A stretch of DNA of 64,000 nucleotides from Isoetes taiwanensis (GCA_021234155.1 JAJEKV010000001.1:26211189-26275188); one strand, 5' to 3'; numbered from the stretch's first letter, positions 24,330-36,444 are shown. Numbers and translations: made by a program. The notes: generated by a model not told the origin, from the sequence alone.

Positions 24330-25676
24330 GGCGTCTGAGACTCCAGTTGAGGGATCATCCGTGTGGATGCGTGAAAGATAATCCGAACAACATGAGATTT
24401 GGCGGCCCTTATGAACGATTTCAAAAGGAGCAAATTCTTGGAGAAGAAGGACCCAACGAGCAATGCGGCCCGTGGGCGGGACTTGTTGATCAAATAGAGT
24501 AGTGCTTGGTGGTCCACAAAGAACTTGATTTGACTACCCAAAAGGTAATGACGGAAGCGTTGGACCTGAGAAAATGAGACCCAAAGCTTCACGCCCGGTG
24601 GCGAATAGTTGCGCCGAAATTGAGTTTTCTACCGGGCGAAGCGATTTGGTTTGTCGGTGCGCATCATATTCTTGAGAAAGAACAGCTCAATAGCAAACGC
24701 CGAGACATCTACATGAACATGAAAGGGCTTGTCCCATTGAGGAGGAACAAGAACCGGTGCACGAGTAAGCAAAAGCTTCACCGTGTTTGAAAGCGACTTC
24801 CTTTGGGATTCCAAGCCCGTGGATTAGATCACCCGTGAGTTTATGAATGGGATCTGCAATGGTCGCTAGTCCGTATGAAGGTGGAGTAATAATTGACCTT
24901 ACCGGGAAAGAGCGTGTCTCCTTGATATTGGCTGGTGCTTGAGCCTTGAGCACAAAACTGATTTTGGCGGGGATCTGTGGTGATACCGCGCTTTCGACAA
25001 ACATGGCCCTAACAGAACACCGAGGTGACGCAAAAGGTGCATTTCTCGAGATTGAGACTAATGCCTGACTCATCACATTTCGGAAGACGAGTTCCAATTT
25101 ATCCAAATGGTCAGCCATGGAACTCAGAGGCGAGAGAAGTCATCTTGAAAAATTTGCAAGAAGGGATTTTCCTTCATGAAATCATGAAAAACTCGAGAGC
25201 ATGATGCGTTGAAACGTTGATGGTGAGTTGGATAATCCAAAAGGAACCACCTTGTAGGCAAAAAAGTGCCCCCGGGGGTGGTGAAAGTGGTCTTGAGTTG
25301 ATCAGATTCTTTGATTGAGATCTGATTGTAGCCAAAAAACCATCCATAAAGGAGTACATCTCATGTCCGACCACCTCTTCCGAACACGGTGCGTGAAGGG
25401 AAGTGGAAAATGATCACGCCCGCGGCCCGATTGAGTTTCCGATAGTCCACCGCAGCACCGGATCTTACCATTGTGTTTAAGGGCAATGACGATGGGGCTC
25501 ACCCATTCGAAATGTTTGACCTCATAGATCAAACCTGCGGCAAGGAGTTTGTCAATTTCCGCCTTGGCCGCGATCACGGTAATTAGGGTTGAGCCCGGCT
25601 TGTCGTTGCTACAGCTAATCGGGTCGCATCGATTTGGTAGGAATGGTGAGTTCCCCAAGCTTTTGTTGATTCCCAA
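24330..25676 (-). pseudogene. pol: Gypsy reverse transcriptase and RNase H
   Basis: The minus strand has RT blocks in several frames: AKAEIDKLLAAGLIYEVKHF and EWVSPIVIALKHNGKIRC (25580-25440), GHEMYSFMDGF (25370), an FQDDFSRL version of the catalytic xDD box (about 25150-25125), MADHLDKLELVFRNV (25118) and APANIKETRSFPV. RNase H and connection follow: PPQWDKPFHVHVDVSAFAIE (24760) and RHYLLGSQIKFFVDHQALLY (24550). Frameshifts occur about every 150-300 bases, and the second strand of RT motifs is partly lost. Confidence 0.88.
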
Positions 25677-26066
25677 AGATCTTTGTAACTCCGTGCGAAA
25701 ATGTGTTTGAATTTTTTTGAGCGGCTTGGCGGCCTATTACGATAAGGAGCCGGAAGATTGGCGGCAATCGCGACGAGTTGATTGTTGCCGGCGTCCACAA
25801 TTTCGACTTACGAGTCCGAATATGGGGTATGACTTCAGTATCCCGGACAATGTGTGCGGGAGGTTGGAGCATAACCGGATCGTGGCACTGCGTGGTGGTG
25901 AAAAGGGGGTTGCTCGGTTTTATCCAGGCGAGAGGTTGCTTCATGACGGCGTGTACATCAACGAGGGAGTTGCGGGAGGTTCGGCATCCGAAAAGTGATC
26001 AACGCGTTGGATTCGATTGCAAGGAGCCGGGTAGGGTCAAACAAAGCAGCCACAACCTGGTCCCGA

Positions 26067-26570
26067 TCAAGAGTCATTTCTCCCCAAGGATCGGCATATT
26101 CGGGTAGGATGACAGAGGCGTGCACTCCATGGTGGAACTGAACTTGATAAATATTCGAGCTTCTTGAAATGCGTATGCGAGAGAGGGTTCCGCATTGTCA
26201 ACGAAATGATCCCCGCTGTTTGCAAGTCCATGGTGGCATTGAGATGACCATCGGTGATGACTAACGGTCCGTGGCCCAAGAATGGATACTCTTTGCTGGC
26301 GGAGAAAAGGTGCTCCGACCCGGCATTTTCATAGTCACCGGATCTTCGCCCGACTTTCCAAACTCCAAATTCCATGGGGAAGCGGAGATCACCAATGTTG
26401 ATGTGAAGAATAGGTGTGACGCCTTGAGGTCGCGTGATATGGCCATTAGCCAATTTGATGTCATATGGGGCCCGAAAAGAGTTGTGTGATGCCCATTTGT
26501 TTGGCGGTTTATCCGTGATGAGATTGATCTAGCTACCTCCATCTATTTGAACATGGTTGACTTGCTTTGA
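26067..26570 (-). pseudogene. Gypsy aspartic protease region
   Basis: Just upstream of RT the minus strand reads VQIDGGS-stop-INLITDKPPNKW, the retropepsin D-G/S-G motif with an in-frame stop right after it (about 26550-26520). It continues in the same frame to FLGHGPLVITDGHLNATMD. The protease would cleave the Gag-Pol polyprotein. The stop makes this copy inactive. Confidence 0.7.
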
Positions 26571-26819
26571 TTACCCACCGTGGCATGGACCGTGGGTGTA
26601 GAGGTAACCACACCCCCAACTAAAACAGTTGGGAGTGGTAACTGGTCCTTGAGAGCGGAGACGAGTTTCAAAATGGTTGCCAAGCTTAAAGGAATTTTGA
26701 TCTTGGCTAGCTCCTCTTGGAGTTCTAGAGGCACATGAGAAAAAGGATCTGCTTTGGTTCCAGCAAGTGCGGAGTGCGGGCGGGGAAGCGGCAACTTCTT
26801 TGAGTAAGTCAACCTCGGC

Positions 26820-28743
26820 AGACTATATTGGGATACGTCCCGAGGCGTGGAGGTTGAGATGTTGAAGGGGTATCTTGTCTTTGTTGAGCTCTAGTGGTGG
26901 CATGAACATTTGCCAAGGTCGCGCCTTCAGCGGCTTGCATGAGGTTCAAAATGCTTTGTCGAACTTTGGGCATGACATGTGGCATGAGCTTCTCCAAGTC
27001 AGTGCAAAGTGAACCTTTTTTTCGTCCCTCATGAGGAATGGTGTCAACTGCAAAGCGCGTTTCGTGCCATTCGGAATAATGGTCAAGGGACGTGATGCCT
27101 TGGTGCAGCGGAAACTAAACCAACCCAATTTGACGGGTGGATCGGAGGATTAAGTGCCCGAAAAATTTCCTCTTGTGCTTGTTGATCCAAATGAGGTTGA
27201 TTTTATGGGAGCTGGTTGATAAGCGTGATTCTTTGGGCGCTCTTGGTGGCTTCTTAAACCGGGTCTCGGGCCTTGTTTGCCATTAGGTAGCAATCCAGAG
27301 TTGGTAAGCCGTGAGGCGGACCGATGTGGTCCGATTTGTGCCGGGAAGCCGTACACGAACTTGTGGAAGTTGAGGACACGCCGTGGGTGGTATGACCCCA
27401 TTCTTGATGGTGATAACACCGAGCTTTAGAAGGATCAAAAGGAGGACGTTGGTTGGATCCCCGGTTGCTCCCCGGCTGATAGAGTTGCGTGGGCTGCACC
27501 CGGGTGGTGGCTGGCGATAGTGCGATTGTTGCTTTGAGGTGTGGTTTGCACTTGATAAACCATTTTGTTGCGAACGGTGTGGGATGAGTGCGAGTGCACT
27601 CTTCCGTAGCATGATTGCACATGTTGCATCGCTTGCAATGAGGCGGGCCATTGGTGGAGTTGCACTCATTTGCCAAATGGCCTTGGTATTTGCAAATATG
27701 GCACCGTGATTTGATCAAGCTTGTGGATTAGCGTGTTGAGGCCGAATGTACCGTTTGTGGAACCATAACAGTGGAATGAACGGGGAGCTCTTGAAAGAGC
27801 CACGCCCGCGGGAGGAAACATTGGTCGAGTGATTGACAAGGTCGATAGCCCGCTCCAAAGTCTTGGGACGCAGGTATTGATCATGAGTCGAATAGCGGGA
27901 GGAAGTCCTTGGAGAAACCGACCAAAAATGCGGCTCGTGTGGGGTACTCCTTGAGCTTACTTAGCGAGAATGTGAAGTCGATCCGCAAAATCCCGGCGGA
28001 CTCCGGGGGCTCTTGTTGAAGTTCATTGAGTTGCTTGAGATGAAGTTGATCATCATCCGTGGTTCCATAATGAGACGAAAAGCGTTCTCATTTCGGACCG
28101 ATCTTGTTTCCAATGGCTTTTGTTGGACATGAGCCATTGATGAGGAGAAACCACCAGGGTGGTGGAAAAGATGTGGAATTTCAGTTGAGGTTGCGCATGA
28201 CCATTTAGGACAGCTAGAGCCTCAAATTCTTCCATGTGGGCCTGAGCACTTTGGTCTAACGGTTTGCCTTTCGTGTTGCCAAAGGTGGGATAAGTCGGTT
28301 TTGAGTCCGAAAAGGTAGATGTGAAAGTCTTTGGGCTGGGATGAGGAGGAATATAGTGAGGATATTGAGGTTGAGTTGGATGTGGCATGGTGCCGGAAGG
28401 ACCCTGATGAAGGGGTGACGGTGGTTGAGAAACCGGGTAGCCGGAGCATTGGTTTTGAGATCCGTAAGGTTGTAAACGGGAAGGCGCGGGGAAACGTAGG
28501 GAAAGGATATTCCTGGGTAGGCGCAAAGGAGACGTGTGGATAGCCGTGCCCACCCGGGGGAGATGATGGTTGTGAAGGAAGAGGCGTATGGCCTGAAGAA
28601 TGTTGGATGTAGGCATGTTCAGGGGTATGAAAGTACGGTTGAGAAGGTTGAGCCTGATAAGGCTCCTGATAGTGATGAGGGGACTGAGGTTGTGAGCAAT
28701 GTTTGCACGCTTGGGGGCGGGGACCGAGGCGAGACAGGACCAC
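26820..28743 (-). pseudogene. gag: Gypsy gag region with two CCHC zinc knuckles
   Basis: The minus-strand frames begin with a Pro/Ser/Tyr/His-rich section (28743-28222, for example HTPLPSQPSSPPGGHGYPH), then a gag-like block (EEFEALAVLNGHAQPQLKFH near 28220-28160). Two consecutive zinc knuckles follow at about 27715-27595: CHICKYQGHLANEC and CKRCNMCNHATEEC, both C-x2-C-x4-H-x4-C. These bind the packaged RNA. At least three frameshifts break the frame between the N-terminus and the knuckles. Confidence 0.85.
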
Positions 28744-28967
28744 GAGGGGTTGGTGGCGCCGACCGAGCCCTAGGCCCGAAGATGGCCTCCCTCTATGTCA
28801 TAAGCGCATCCATACATGTCGCGAAACAGCTTCCCCGACGCCGATGGCGCCCAAGCGAGATGCCGTCTCGAGAAAGGAGTTCTTCCGTGTGAAATTACGG
28901 ACGGCACATGGCGATGTAAGAAAGTAAGATGGAATCGCACCAGCGGGCCATGGCAGGTGTTTGGGGT

Positions 28968-29542
28968 CCGGGTTCGGGAACTCTGGAAGACAGCCCTCTG
29001 TGAGGACCCGTGGATCTAACAGAGAGTCCGGGGACTATGTCACGGGATTTGCAAGAAGAGAAAGAAGAAGAAGAAAACAACAAAATGAGAGAAAGATGAT
29101 AAGCTTCCTTGATATCAATGATGAACATACATGAGCTCTCGCAATAGAGAGAAAAATGAAGGGAGACAAGACTCAAAACTCATCTAAAAACTCATGTCTT
29201 TGGCTCTACTCATATATATAGTACAATGGCCTTGGGCCCAATATAGACACTCGACCGATCTCGGGTGCCGACTCACGGAAGGAGGCCTGATTCTGGTGGA
29301 ATGTTGGCGGTGCCTCTTGAAGTGCCTAGAATCACGCCCGGCCGACGCCTTGGCGGTGACGGGTCCGCCACTTGTCCGAGCGGGCGCTCTTGTTGACTGA
29401 CCAAAGGCTTTGATCATGGGTCTGCCGCTTGGTCTTCTGCGGAGCCTTTGATGGCTGACCCGTGGCTGACTGAGGATCCTTGAGCTTGACCTGGTCTGTC
29501 GTATGCATGAATAGTCCTGTACCAGGAGGCACAGGACTAACA
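28968..29542 (-). repeat. 5' LTR of the Gypsy element (575 bp)
   Basis: It starts TGTTAGTCCTGTGCCTCCTG on the minus strand and ends ...CCCCAAACA. It aligns end to end with the copy at 18420-19005 but with many small substitutions and indels. TATATATA near 29214-29221 (plus-strand view ACTCATATATATAGTAC) is a plausible promoter element. Confidence 0.93.
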
Positions 29543-29547
29543 GACAT
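29543..29547. repeat. Target site duplication GACAT, right
   Basis: Matches the left copy at 18415-18419. The exon resumes directly after it. Confidence 0.95.
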
Positions 29548-29573
29548 GTTGAGGAACGCTTGATAAGTGATCG

Positions 29574-31858
29574 GTGAGAGCAACTTCTTATGAATTCATT
29601 TTGCGAGTGGGAGGAGAGTTCCTTGCCAAACAATATGTAGCATAATAACAGGGGGTTGCTTTTGTATTTTTATACTATTTTCTCTATGGTTTTCATATGA
29701 TTTCGAAAGCGTATTGCATGGGAACTACTAATCAGTATATCTAGGGTGTTCCTAGTATTTTATGGCTAAAAACCATTTTGCCCATGGTTTACCCCTTCAA
29801 TTTTCCTTCATGAAAACTCAAACAGCATGCAAAGCTCGATTCTTCTATTCTAGGGTTTTGTTTTTTTACATTTATGCCTTTTTGTTCCGTTCCTTCTTTG
29901 GAATCGAGGGCTTTTTTACTGCAAGCAAATGCCTGTGGCCGTGATGGGAAGCCGGATGTTCTTCTGCATCGTTTACTGTTAGATAATTCGCTTTGCGAAA
30001 GACTTGTGTCTCTGTCTGCTCCCATTTTTTTTTTCTCTAGGGCAAGGCAATACCTTGGTTTTGCTTTACCAGAACACTTCTAGAACACATTGCACAGAAC
30101 AAAGAGACCAGCTCTGAAGTCTACTCTATATTTGTCGAAGGTATGGGTATTTCGTAGCATTATTTTCAGTGATTATGTAGTCGTCTAAGTGCGTATGGCA
30201 ATTTCCAGGCAAATTTACTTTATGCGGACGATTATCGAAAGACCAAAACCTTTCTCGGATCCCCAACAGAATAGCCCTAGTTTCAAGGAAAGTATGTGAA
30301 GGAAGAGCGATGTTTGCATCTGTGATAAATATTTCTTCCGTCAAAGCAAGGTGCGCTGAGCTAAATGGTGGTTGGCCAAGTGTCCACCATTCATACTCAT
30401 TTCTAGAATCAACTCAATTCTGCATCTTCCAGCAACAAAACTATTAGAATCTGAACTGTGGGCAGTTGAATCTTGTGTTTATAACTCTAACTTCCCAGGT
30501 AATTTCTTTCCTTTTGATCTTTTGATCAATCAAAATCTGGAGTTCAGCTTTGACCTGTTATGTTTTAGGTGGTAGAACATCTGCATAATGAACATTCTGC
30601 CAACCTTTCAGCTCAAGGTTGGATGAACGCAAAGCAAGAAGTCCAAAGAAGATGTAAGGAATGCGTCAAAATTGTCCAGAAGGATGCCGTATCATAAAAA
30701 GAGTTCTATCTTTTAGGTTATCTGAAGCTCTAGAATGGAAAGAAGCTTGACACTTTTACATCTTCACATACATAAAGATATTTAATTTCTAGCTCTTTTT
30801 CCTTTGGATTATTTTAAGGTTCAGATAGGGCAGATTGCAGTCTAATAAGTTAGCTGTTTAGATAGAGATGTTGTTTATAATCCCATTAGGGAATAATGCC
30901 AGTCTTGAAATTTGAAATATAAGATTGACCACATGAATTAGCTCCATCTTCATTCTTTCAGTTTCTTCTTATGTTTTTGCTCTCACTATGCCTGAGGTGA
31001 TGTTTTGATGTAGATCTTGTGCTTTTAAGTGTTGAGAATTTTTAAGGTAGTGTGTTTTCTTTATGGTTGGAATGATTAACGCTACTGCTAGCAATCCATA
31101 GCAATCCATTCATGCTACCTCACAATTACGTGGGCTTGGCTAGGTAAAGGAAATGAGTGGCGACATTTCGAGGTTTTGCATATGCCGCATTTCAGATCTA
31201 CATTATTTGTTTGCAAAGCATAGCCCCGAGAATCTGAGATCTATATTATTTGTTTGCAAAGAATAGCTCGGAGAATCTCAAATCTACTTTATTTTGTTTG
31301 CAAAGCATAGTTTGTGACTCGAGATCCTCCACGCTAGATTCAAATTATGGTGGGGGCTGGAACTTTTATAGCTTTAGTGAACGGAATTCCATGGAATTTT
31401 ATTGCATATTTAGGTATGATGTACATTTAAATCAAATGATTCAAATCAATGTCTATAGACAAACTTTGTTAATTGTTGTTGCATTTGCTGGCTTTCTTCA
31501 CAATTAAATCTTTCTTTGAAAAGATAAAGCTCATGTTAGATAAGGTTAGGTATATCATGGACAAGAACGCCGTTTAGAATATGTCTATGATTGCATACAT
31601 TTCTTTGCATATGTAAGATACGTCTGTCATTGCACATGTTGAGGCCAATTATGCAAGACAATGAGCAATTATGTTGACAACAAGTTCTTTTATAATATCA
31701 TTATAATTCAAACGTGCTTATATGCAATACTTTTTCTAAGGCGTTGAATGTGCATTGCTCTTCAAAGTAGCCCAGTCTCAAATCCTAAGGTTTGCTTTGT
31801 TAGGGCCCGAAGGGCCCAAATTTTTTTTCAATATAACAACCATTAATATTATTAACAC
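29574..31858. other. Intronic/intergenic stretch after the broken aminotransferase
   Basis: Apart from the possible decayed exon at 30041-30083, I see no gene. A local duplication of ATCTACATTATTTGTTTGCAAAGCATAG-like sequence lies at about 31195-31310 (three partial copies, each followed by GAGAATCT or a variant). Confidence 0.4.
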
Positions 31859-32230
31859 AAACCATTGCATCCAATGCATTTAAACTAAATCCCCCTGAAA
31901 CCCCCTTTGGTTTGGGTGCATATTCACACGGGGGGTTATGTAGGGCAAATGAGCCCCTAAAACTTACAATACACGATAAAATTAATACCATTAAGTATAT
32001 TCACTCAAACCTTATAGTATTTTGCATACCTCAATATACAGTATACAAAAACTTGTACAACCATACCCCACAAACGAGGATCATTGTGTACGGTCCAGAT
32101 CAAGGAATAAAGGGGAAATATGCCCATCCGACAGCTCTCGGTGCCCGGAGTAACCCCCCGTGTGAATTTGCACCCAAACCAAAGGGGGTTTCAGGGGGAT
32201 TTAGTTTAAATGCATTGGATGCAATGGTTT
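31859..32230. repeat. Foldback element with 80-bp inverted arms
   Basis: The left arm 31859-31938 and right arm 32151-32230 are reverse complements with one visible mismatch, separated by 212 bp. The left arm begins AAACCATTGCATCCAATGC and ends CACACGGGGGGTTA. I see no target duplication immediately outside the arms. Transcribed, it would form an 80-bp duplex hairpin. It could be a MITE-like foldback element or an inverted duplication; no transposase is present. Confidence 0.9.
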
Positions 32231-34080
32231 CAGGGGGTATGCTCTGTTACTCTTTTGTTTCATAATTATTTGATGAAAACCAGAAAATAGCAACCTGTCA
32301 CCACCATTGCTTTTAAACGGATGATCTAAGACAAATCTCACGTACACCTTTTATAGGGTACTCACAGTACAAAAGATCATTGTATTTGTTCTTATCATAT
32401 AAAGTATTAGAGCTAAAGGTTTGAAATTTCCAAAGAAGATTAAGGTTAGGGCCAACCTAGTTGCTTAATTGATGCTTACAGTTGCATGTCCAGTACACAT
32501 CCTAGTTGCAAGAGCCATTACACCACGAAGCTTCCATCGCCTTGCTAGTGATGCTCCAATGCCTTTAAATATGGCCCTTTGAAAAGACCATTGTCCACTC
32601 AGCTGCAGTATTCAGAAGCCTTCATTCCTACAATTGAATTTGGCATCCATGCCGAGGCCTTTTTCTATCCTGCAAAACAAAGAGACAAAAAACACGAGAT
32701 TGAAAATCTCCCTTAGAAGCGCTTTTGTAGTAAGTAAAATGGACTTATTGGGATATATTGTTGGCTTGCATGATATCAAAGAATAAATGTAGTAAGTAAG
32801 ATGGGCTTGCTGCTGGCACTTATTGTTAATGCCCTTTCACCTTATCATATAAGGCTTATATCGAAGATTCAATGCTTAGGAAAGGAAGGAGCAGGTAATG
32901 TGGCCTTCTCTGAAGAAAAATTGAACTGTCATATCACAACCATTATGAAAATGCCGTCTTTGATCATCAGCGTCGGATTTAGGTTCGCAGACGAAAAGGT
33001 CTACCAACATATATTCTTAATATTTCAAAATCCAAAGCTCTAGTCTTAAAATCCATCCTCAGTCTGGTGCTTCCAGCTTGAATGATGCAAAAGAAAGAGA
33101 AGTCTGGAGATGAGTTCAAATAGAAATCCTTTCCATTATTTTTTATTCGCTACTGCTGGAAAAGGTTGTGATATGATGCCCTTTATTCTTGCTGGCTGAC
33201 TCACATATTATCTGCATATCAAATCCCAAAAAATCATCAGCGTTGGACTAAAGATGGCAGATGAAAAGTTTGAACTGTAAGGCAATGCTGGGGTTTTGAA
33301 TGATTTATGAAGAATTAAAGAGCTAACCTTTTCATCTGCAATTGAATTTGACATCCATGTCAATGCCCTTTCCCAAATATTCTTGGGTGCCCTTCTGTAA
33401 GCAGCCAAAGTGAGATTGAAAATATTCCCTTAAAAGCGCTTTTGTAGCCAAATACATAGGTCATTTGCAACGACGTCATACAATGTCTTGCTTAAAGCTA
33501 CTCAGACTGCAAGATACTACAAAATAAAACTTCAAAAGAATAGATATATTTTTTTCCTCATCGTTGAAAAATTCGACTGAAACTGGATGAAAGATCAACA
33601 AATGCAATCAAATACGGCATTTTTTGAATCGTAGATTGAACAAACACAAACCCAAAAAACCGAGCAGTACATATATGAGACGAAGAGCCCTTTCTTTCTT
33701 CTGCCTGAACCAAACTCCAATAACCAGAAGCAGAAAATCTCCTGTAGGAAAATCAATGAGCTCACATCACCTGTCAAAGCCAAGAATCAATTGAGAAGAA
33801 AATAGAGGGTACCTTGGCTGCCCGGAATCCGACTGCAAAACCAAAAAACAAAGAGGAAGCTTTCAAAAATCCGTTGCCCTGCTCTGCCATAGCTGTCCTA
33901 ATAAAAATAAGGCTTAGTTCACAAGCAAAGAAGAACAATTCTTGCAGATGAATGCATTAGAGGAGAGGGCCTGCATTTTGTTCCGGCTACCGGTTACACG
34001 GTAAGAAGAGCTTCGCCCACTAACGAGGGTGACCGCGAGTTTAAGGGCCCTAGCCGGTTTGGAGCAGTTTTCAGAACATC
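32231..34080. other. Region with a dispersed duplication and a possible small minus-strand gene
   Basis: A ~105-bp block (CAATTGAATTTGGCATCCATG to AGAAGCGCTTTTGTAG) at 32628-32731 recurs at 33339-33447 with changes. On the minus strand an ATG at 33890 opens MAEQGNGFLKASSLFFGFAV ending GFRAAK before a GTACCC donor. Coding-like text SIWL.. and NIWERALTWMSNSIADEK lies near 33415-33335. I cannot join these into one protein or name a family. Confidence 0.3.
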
Positions 34081-34150
34081 CCAAGCATATCCTTAGAATA
34101 TGCTAAAAACCCACCTCAACGAGGGTTTGCCCCCCTAGGGGGAACCCAAA
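34081..34150 (-). repeat. Dispersed repeat with CCCCCTAGGGGG core, minus copy
   Basis: The reverse complement reads TTTGGGTTCCCCCTAGGGGG, then GCAAACCCTCGTTG, then TTAGCATATTCTAAGGATATGC. The same series occurs on the plus strand at 53074-53154 (TTGGGTTGCCCCTAAGGGGG...). Probably a transposon terminus. Confidence 0.65.
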
Positions 34151-34170
34151 AATTACAGGGTTGCCTAACC

Positions 34171-36010
34171 CAAGGTGCACACTTTGCTGCAATTCTAGCT
34201 ATGCCATATGTCATGCCACGTCAGCTTAATTTCATCTCAACCGTTAGATCTACTAATTTATGAATCCATGGCTAGGAAAAATAGAGAACCCAGGTAATCC
34301 CTTCGGCCTCATTTGGATGAGCCTACCATCAGATAACAAAGAGGCGACCAGGTATGACTAAATGCACAAATTTTTTCTAAAAAACTACATAAGCAAATCC
34401 AGGGCTCTCCTTCCAAGCCAAACAAGGTTGTATATTCGATTATTTGAGTGGTTAAACAAGCTCAGGAGATCTGTGGTTTGGAGGTTAGGTATCACGCACT
34501 TTTTTCTTGTTTGCTGCAACATTTTTGTACTTCCAGACTTGCAGAAGAAGCCGAAGCATAAACCTTCAAGACCCAACAAGCCAATTTAGAGCTTTATGAC
34601 AATCTTCTATCTTTTGCCTCTGGGCATCTAGGTTTCATTCCTGCTTAGACTGAACAGATGGTATGCTTCAAAACCCATCTTGGCTTGATGCCCTATTCTT
34701 TAGGTTTATGTTATTATTGCTCCCTTGCGTTTCTTGCATAGATTGGTCCTCTACTTAGCATATTTTGTGAAGAAATATTAGAATATGAATACTCTATCTC
34801 TGGGATTCGTTGATTATGGTGCTCGTGGGTATTGATCTGAAGCTGTAACCATTGCAATCTTGAAGGTTGGTACTTTTTGAACTAGAACAAGTCTTTTATG
34901 GGAAAGTTAAGAAGAAAACATGGAATCACAGCATTTGCTTTGACACCCGAGGTGCACATTTTGTTGCAATTATAGCTATGCTATGTGTCATGCCACATCA
35001 GCTTAATTTCATCTCAACCGTTAGATCTACTAATTTATGAATCCACGGCTAGGAAAAATAGAAAACCTAGGTAATTCCTTCGGCCGCTCGCGGCCCTAAC
35101 CATTCTGACCCAGGCATCTTGCCTTCGAATCCTTCCAATCTGGCCAACTAATTTTCTTCGATTTTTTTTTCTTTGTCATGGACATCCATGTTTATGGAGT
35201 ATGCCGGAGCTTGACTGGGAGCCTCCTTCAGGCCTGATTTTAGTTTTTAAACCAGATGTCATTCATCGTCTTGAACAAGGGATGGAGTATTGAGCAGAGC
35301 TAGTTATGTTGTATCGCTTTGGTCCTTTACTTCTAATTCCTTACTTGTGATGTTGGTCTTATTTTCACTTAGATGACCCTACCATCAAACAACAAAGAGG
35401 TGACCAGGTATAACTAAATGTACAGATTTTTTCTTAAAAAATGACCATGCAGAACCAGACGTCTCAGAATATGTTTCTCCATAAGCAAATCCAAGGCTCT
35501 CCTTCCAAGCCAAACAAGGTTGTATTTTGAGTGGTTAAACAAGCTCAGGAGATCTGCGGTTTGGAGGTTAGGTATCACGCACTTTTATCTTGTTTGTTGC
35601 AACATTTTTGTACTCCCAGACTTGCAGAAGAAGCCGAAGCATAAACCTTCAGGACCCAAGAAGCCAATTCAGAGCTTTATGACAATCTTCTATCTTTTGC
35701 CTCTAGGCATCTAGGTTTCATTCCTGCTTAGACTAAACAGATGGTATGCTTCAAAATCCATCTTAGCTTGATGCCCTATTCTTTAAGTTTATGTTATTAT
35801 TGCTCCCTTGCATTTCTTGCATAGATTGATCCTCTACTTAGCATATTTTGTGAAAAAATATTAGCACATGAATACCCCTATCTCTGGGATTCGTGGATTC
35901 TAGTGCTCGTGGGTATTGGTCTAAAGCTGTAACCATCGTAATCTTTTTTGAACTAGAACAAGTCTTTTGTGGGAAAGTTAAGAAGAAAACATGGAATCAC
36001 AGCGTCTGCT
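34171..36010. repeat. Tandem segmental duplication, two ~0.8-1.0 kb copies
   Basis: Copy 1 runs from about 34171 to 34950 and copy 2 from about 34960 to 36010. Shared landmarks are GGTGCACA(C/T)TTTG, TCTCAACCGTTAGATCTACT, the AGGAGATCTG(T/C)GGTTTGGAGG block, CTTGCAGAAGAAGCCGAAGC and AAGAAAACATGGAATCACAG. Copy 2 has an extra ~270 bp at about 35090-35370. Single-base differences are frequent, so it is not recent. Confidence 0.85.
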
Positions 36011-36444
36011 TTGAAGGTATGTCTATTATCTGTCTACTTAATGCATGTGGAAACTGTGTGTATACTTATGGAAAACTTGTTCATGCTTACAGTTTGAGAG
36101 AAGCAATTGAGTTTGATTCTTTATTTGAGAATTCACTTATAGATATGTTTGGTAATTGCAGAAACATGTTGGATGCATGGAACGTATTCCAGAGAATGCA
36201 TAGTCATGCCGTCATATCATGGAAAATTGGAGGATGTGCTCAACATGCATTTAGTAAGGAGTATTGGACCTTTTCAACAAAATCATACAGAACCATCACC
36301 AGACTGTATAACGTTTCTCAAGGTTGCGAATGCATGTTCTTTGGGACATGGAAAATGGATTCTGAAGCTCAATTTCCAGGTAAGACCGAGTTATGGCAAA
36401 CATTAGCACATAGTTTTGCATGTGCAACATTAAATTTCGGTTGA
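36010..36444 (+). pseudogene. PPR protein relic (PLS type), plus strand
   Basis: The plus strand encodes ICLLNACGNCVYTYGKLVHA, FENSLIDMFGNCRNMLDAWN and VFQRMHSHAVISW, consecutive PLS-type PPR motifs. A frameshift at about 36240 leads to ITFLKVANACSLGHGKW in another frame. The start, targeting peptide and C-terminal domains are missing. It directly follows the second copy of the tandem duplication. Confidence 0.7.

Larger units (their letters stand above)
18420..29542 (-). mobile_element. Ty3/Gypsy LTR retrotransposon, 11.1 kb, minus-sense
   Basis: Two LTRs (TG...CA) flank gag, protease, RT, RNase H and integrase in Gypsy order on the minus strand, plus a long extra ORF between integrase and the 3' LTR. 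A purine-rich TTTGGTGGGGAG abuts the 3' LTR on the sense strand as a polypurine tract. No classic tRNA-iMet primer site is seen next to the 5' LTR. The integrase C-terminus ends in PTLVNGFRLKAFH with no chromodomain, which fits the Tat/Athila side of plant Gypsy (inference). gag and pol are frameshifted many times, so this copy is not autonomous. Confidence 0.95.
18177..30083 (+). pseudogene. Aspartate aminotransferase N-terminal exons, split by a Gypsy insertion
   Basis: Exon 18177-18248 encodes [20 protein letters not shown] followed by YRTE. Exon 18384-18419 continues EGKPLVLNVVRH, is interrupted by the Gypsy element, and resumes at 29548-29573 with VEERLISDR before a GTGAGA donor. A possible next exon (30041-30083, after a T-rich CTCTAG acceptor) reads ARQYLGFALPEHF then a stop, resembling the EYLPIxGLxEF block but already decayed. 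Family role: PLP-dependent transamination linking aspartate and glutamate pools. Neither the first exon nor the catalytic exons follow; the middle exons are found inverted at 17.2-17.6 kb. The copy cannot encode an enzyme. Confidence 0.85.

Noticed and set aside
28940-28967. Primer binding site next to the Gypsy 5' LTR
   Set aside because: The minus strand has TGGCCCGCTGGTGCG about 7 bases from the LTR, but I cannot match it to a tRNA 3' end with confidence.
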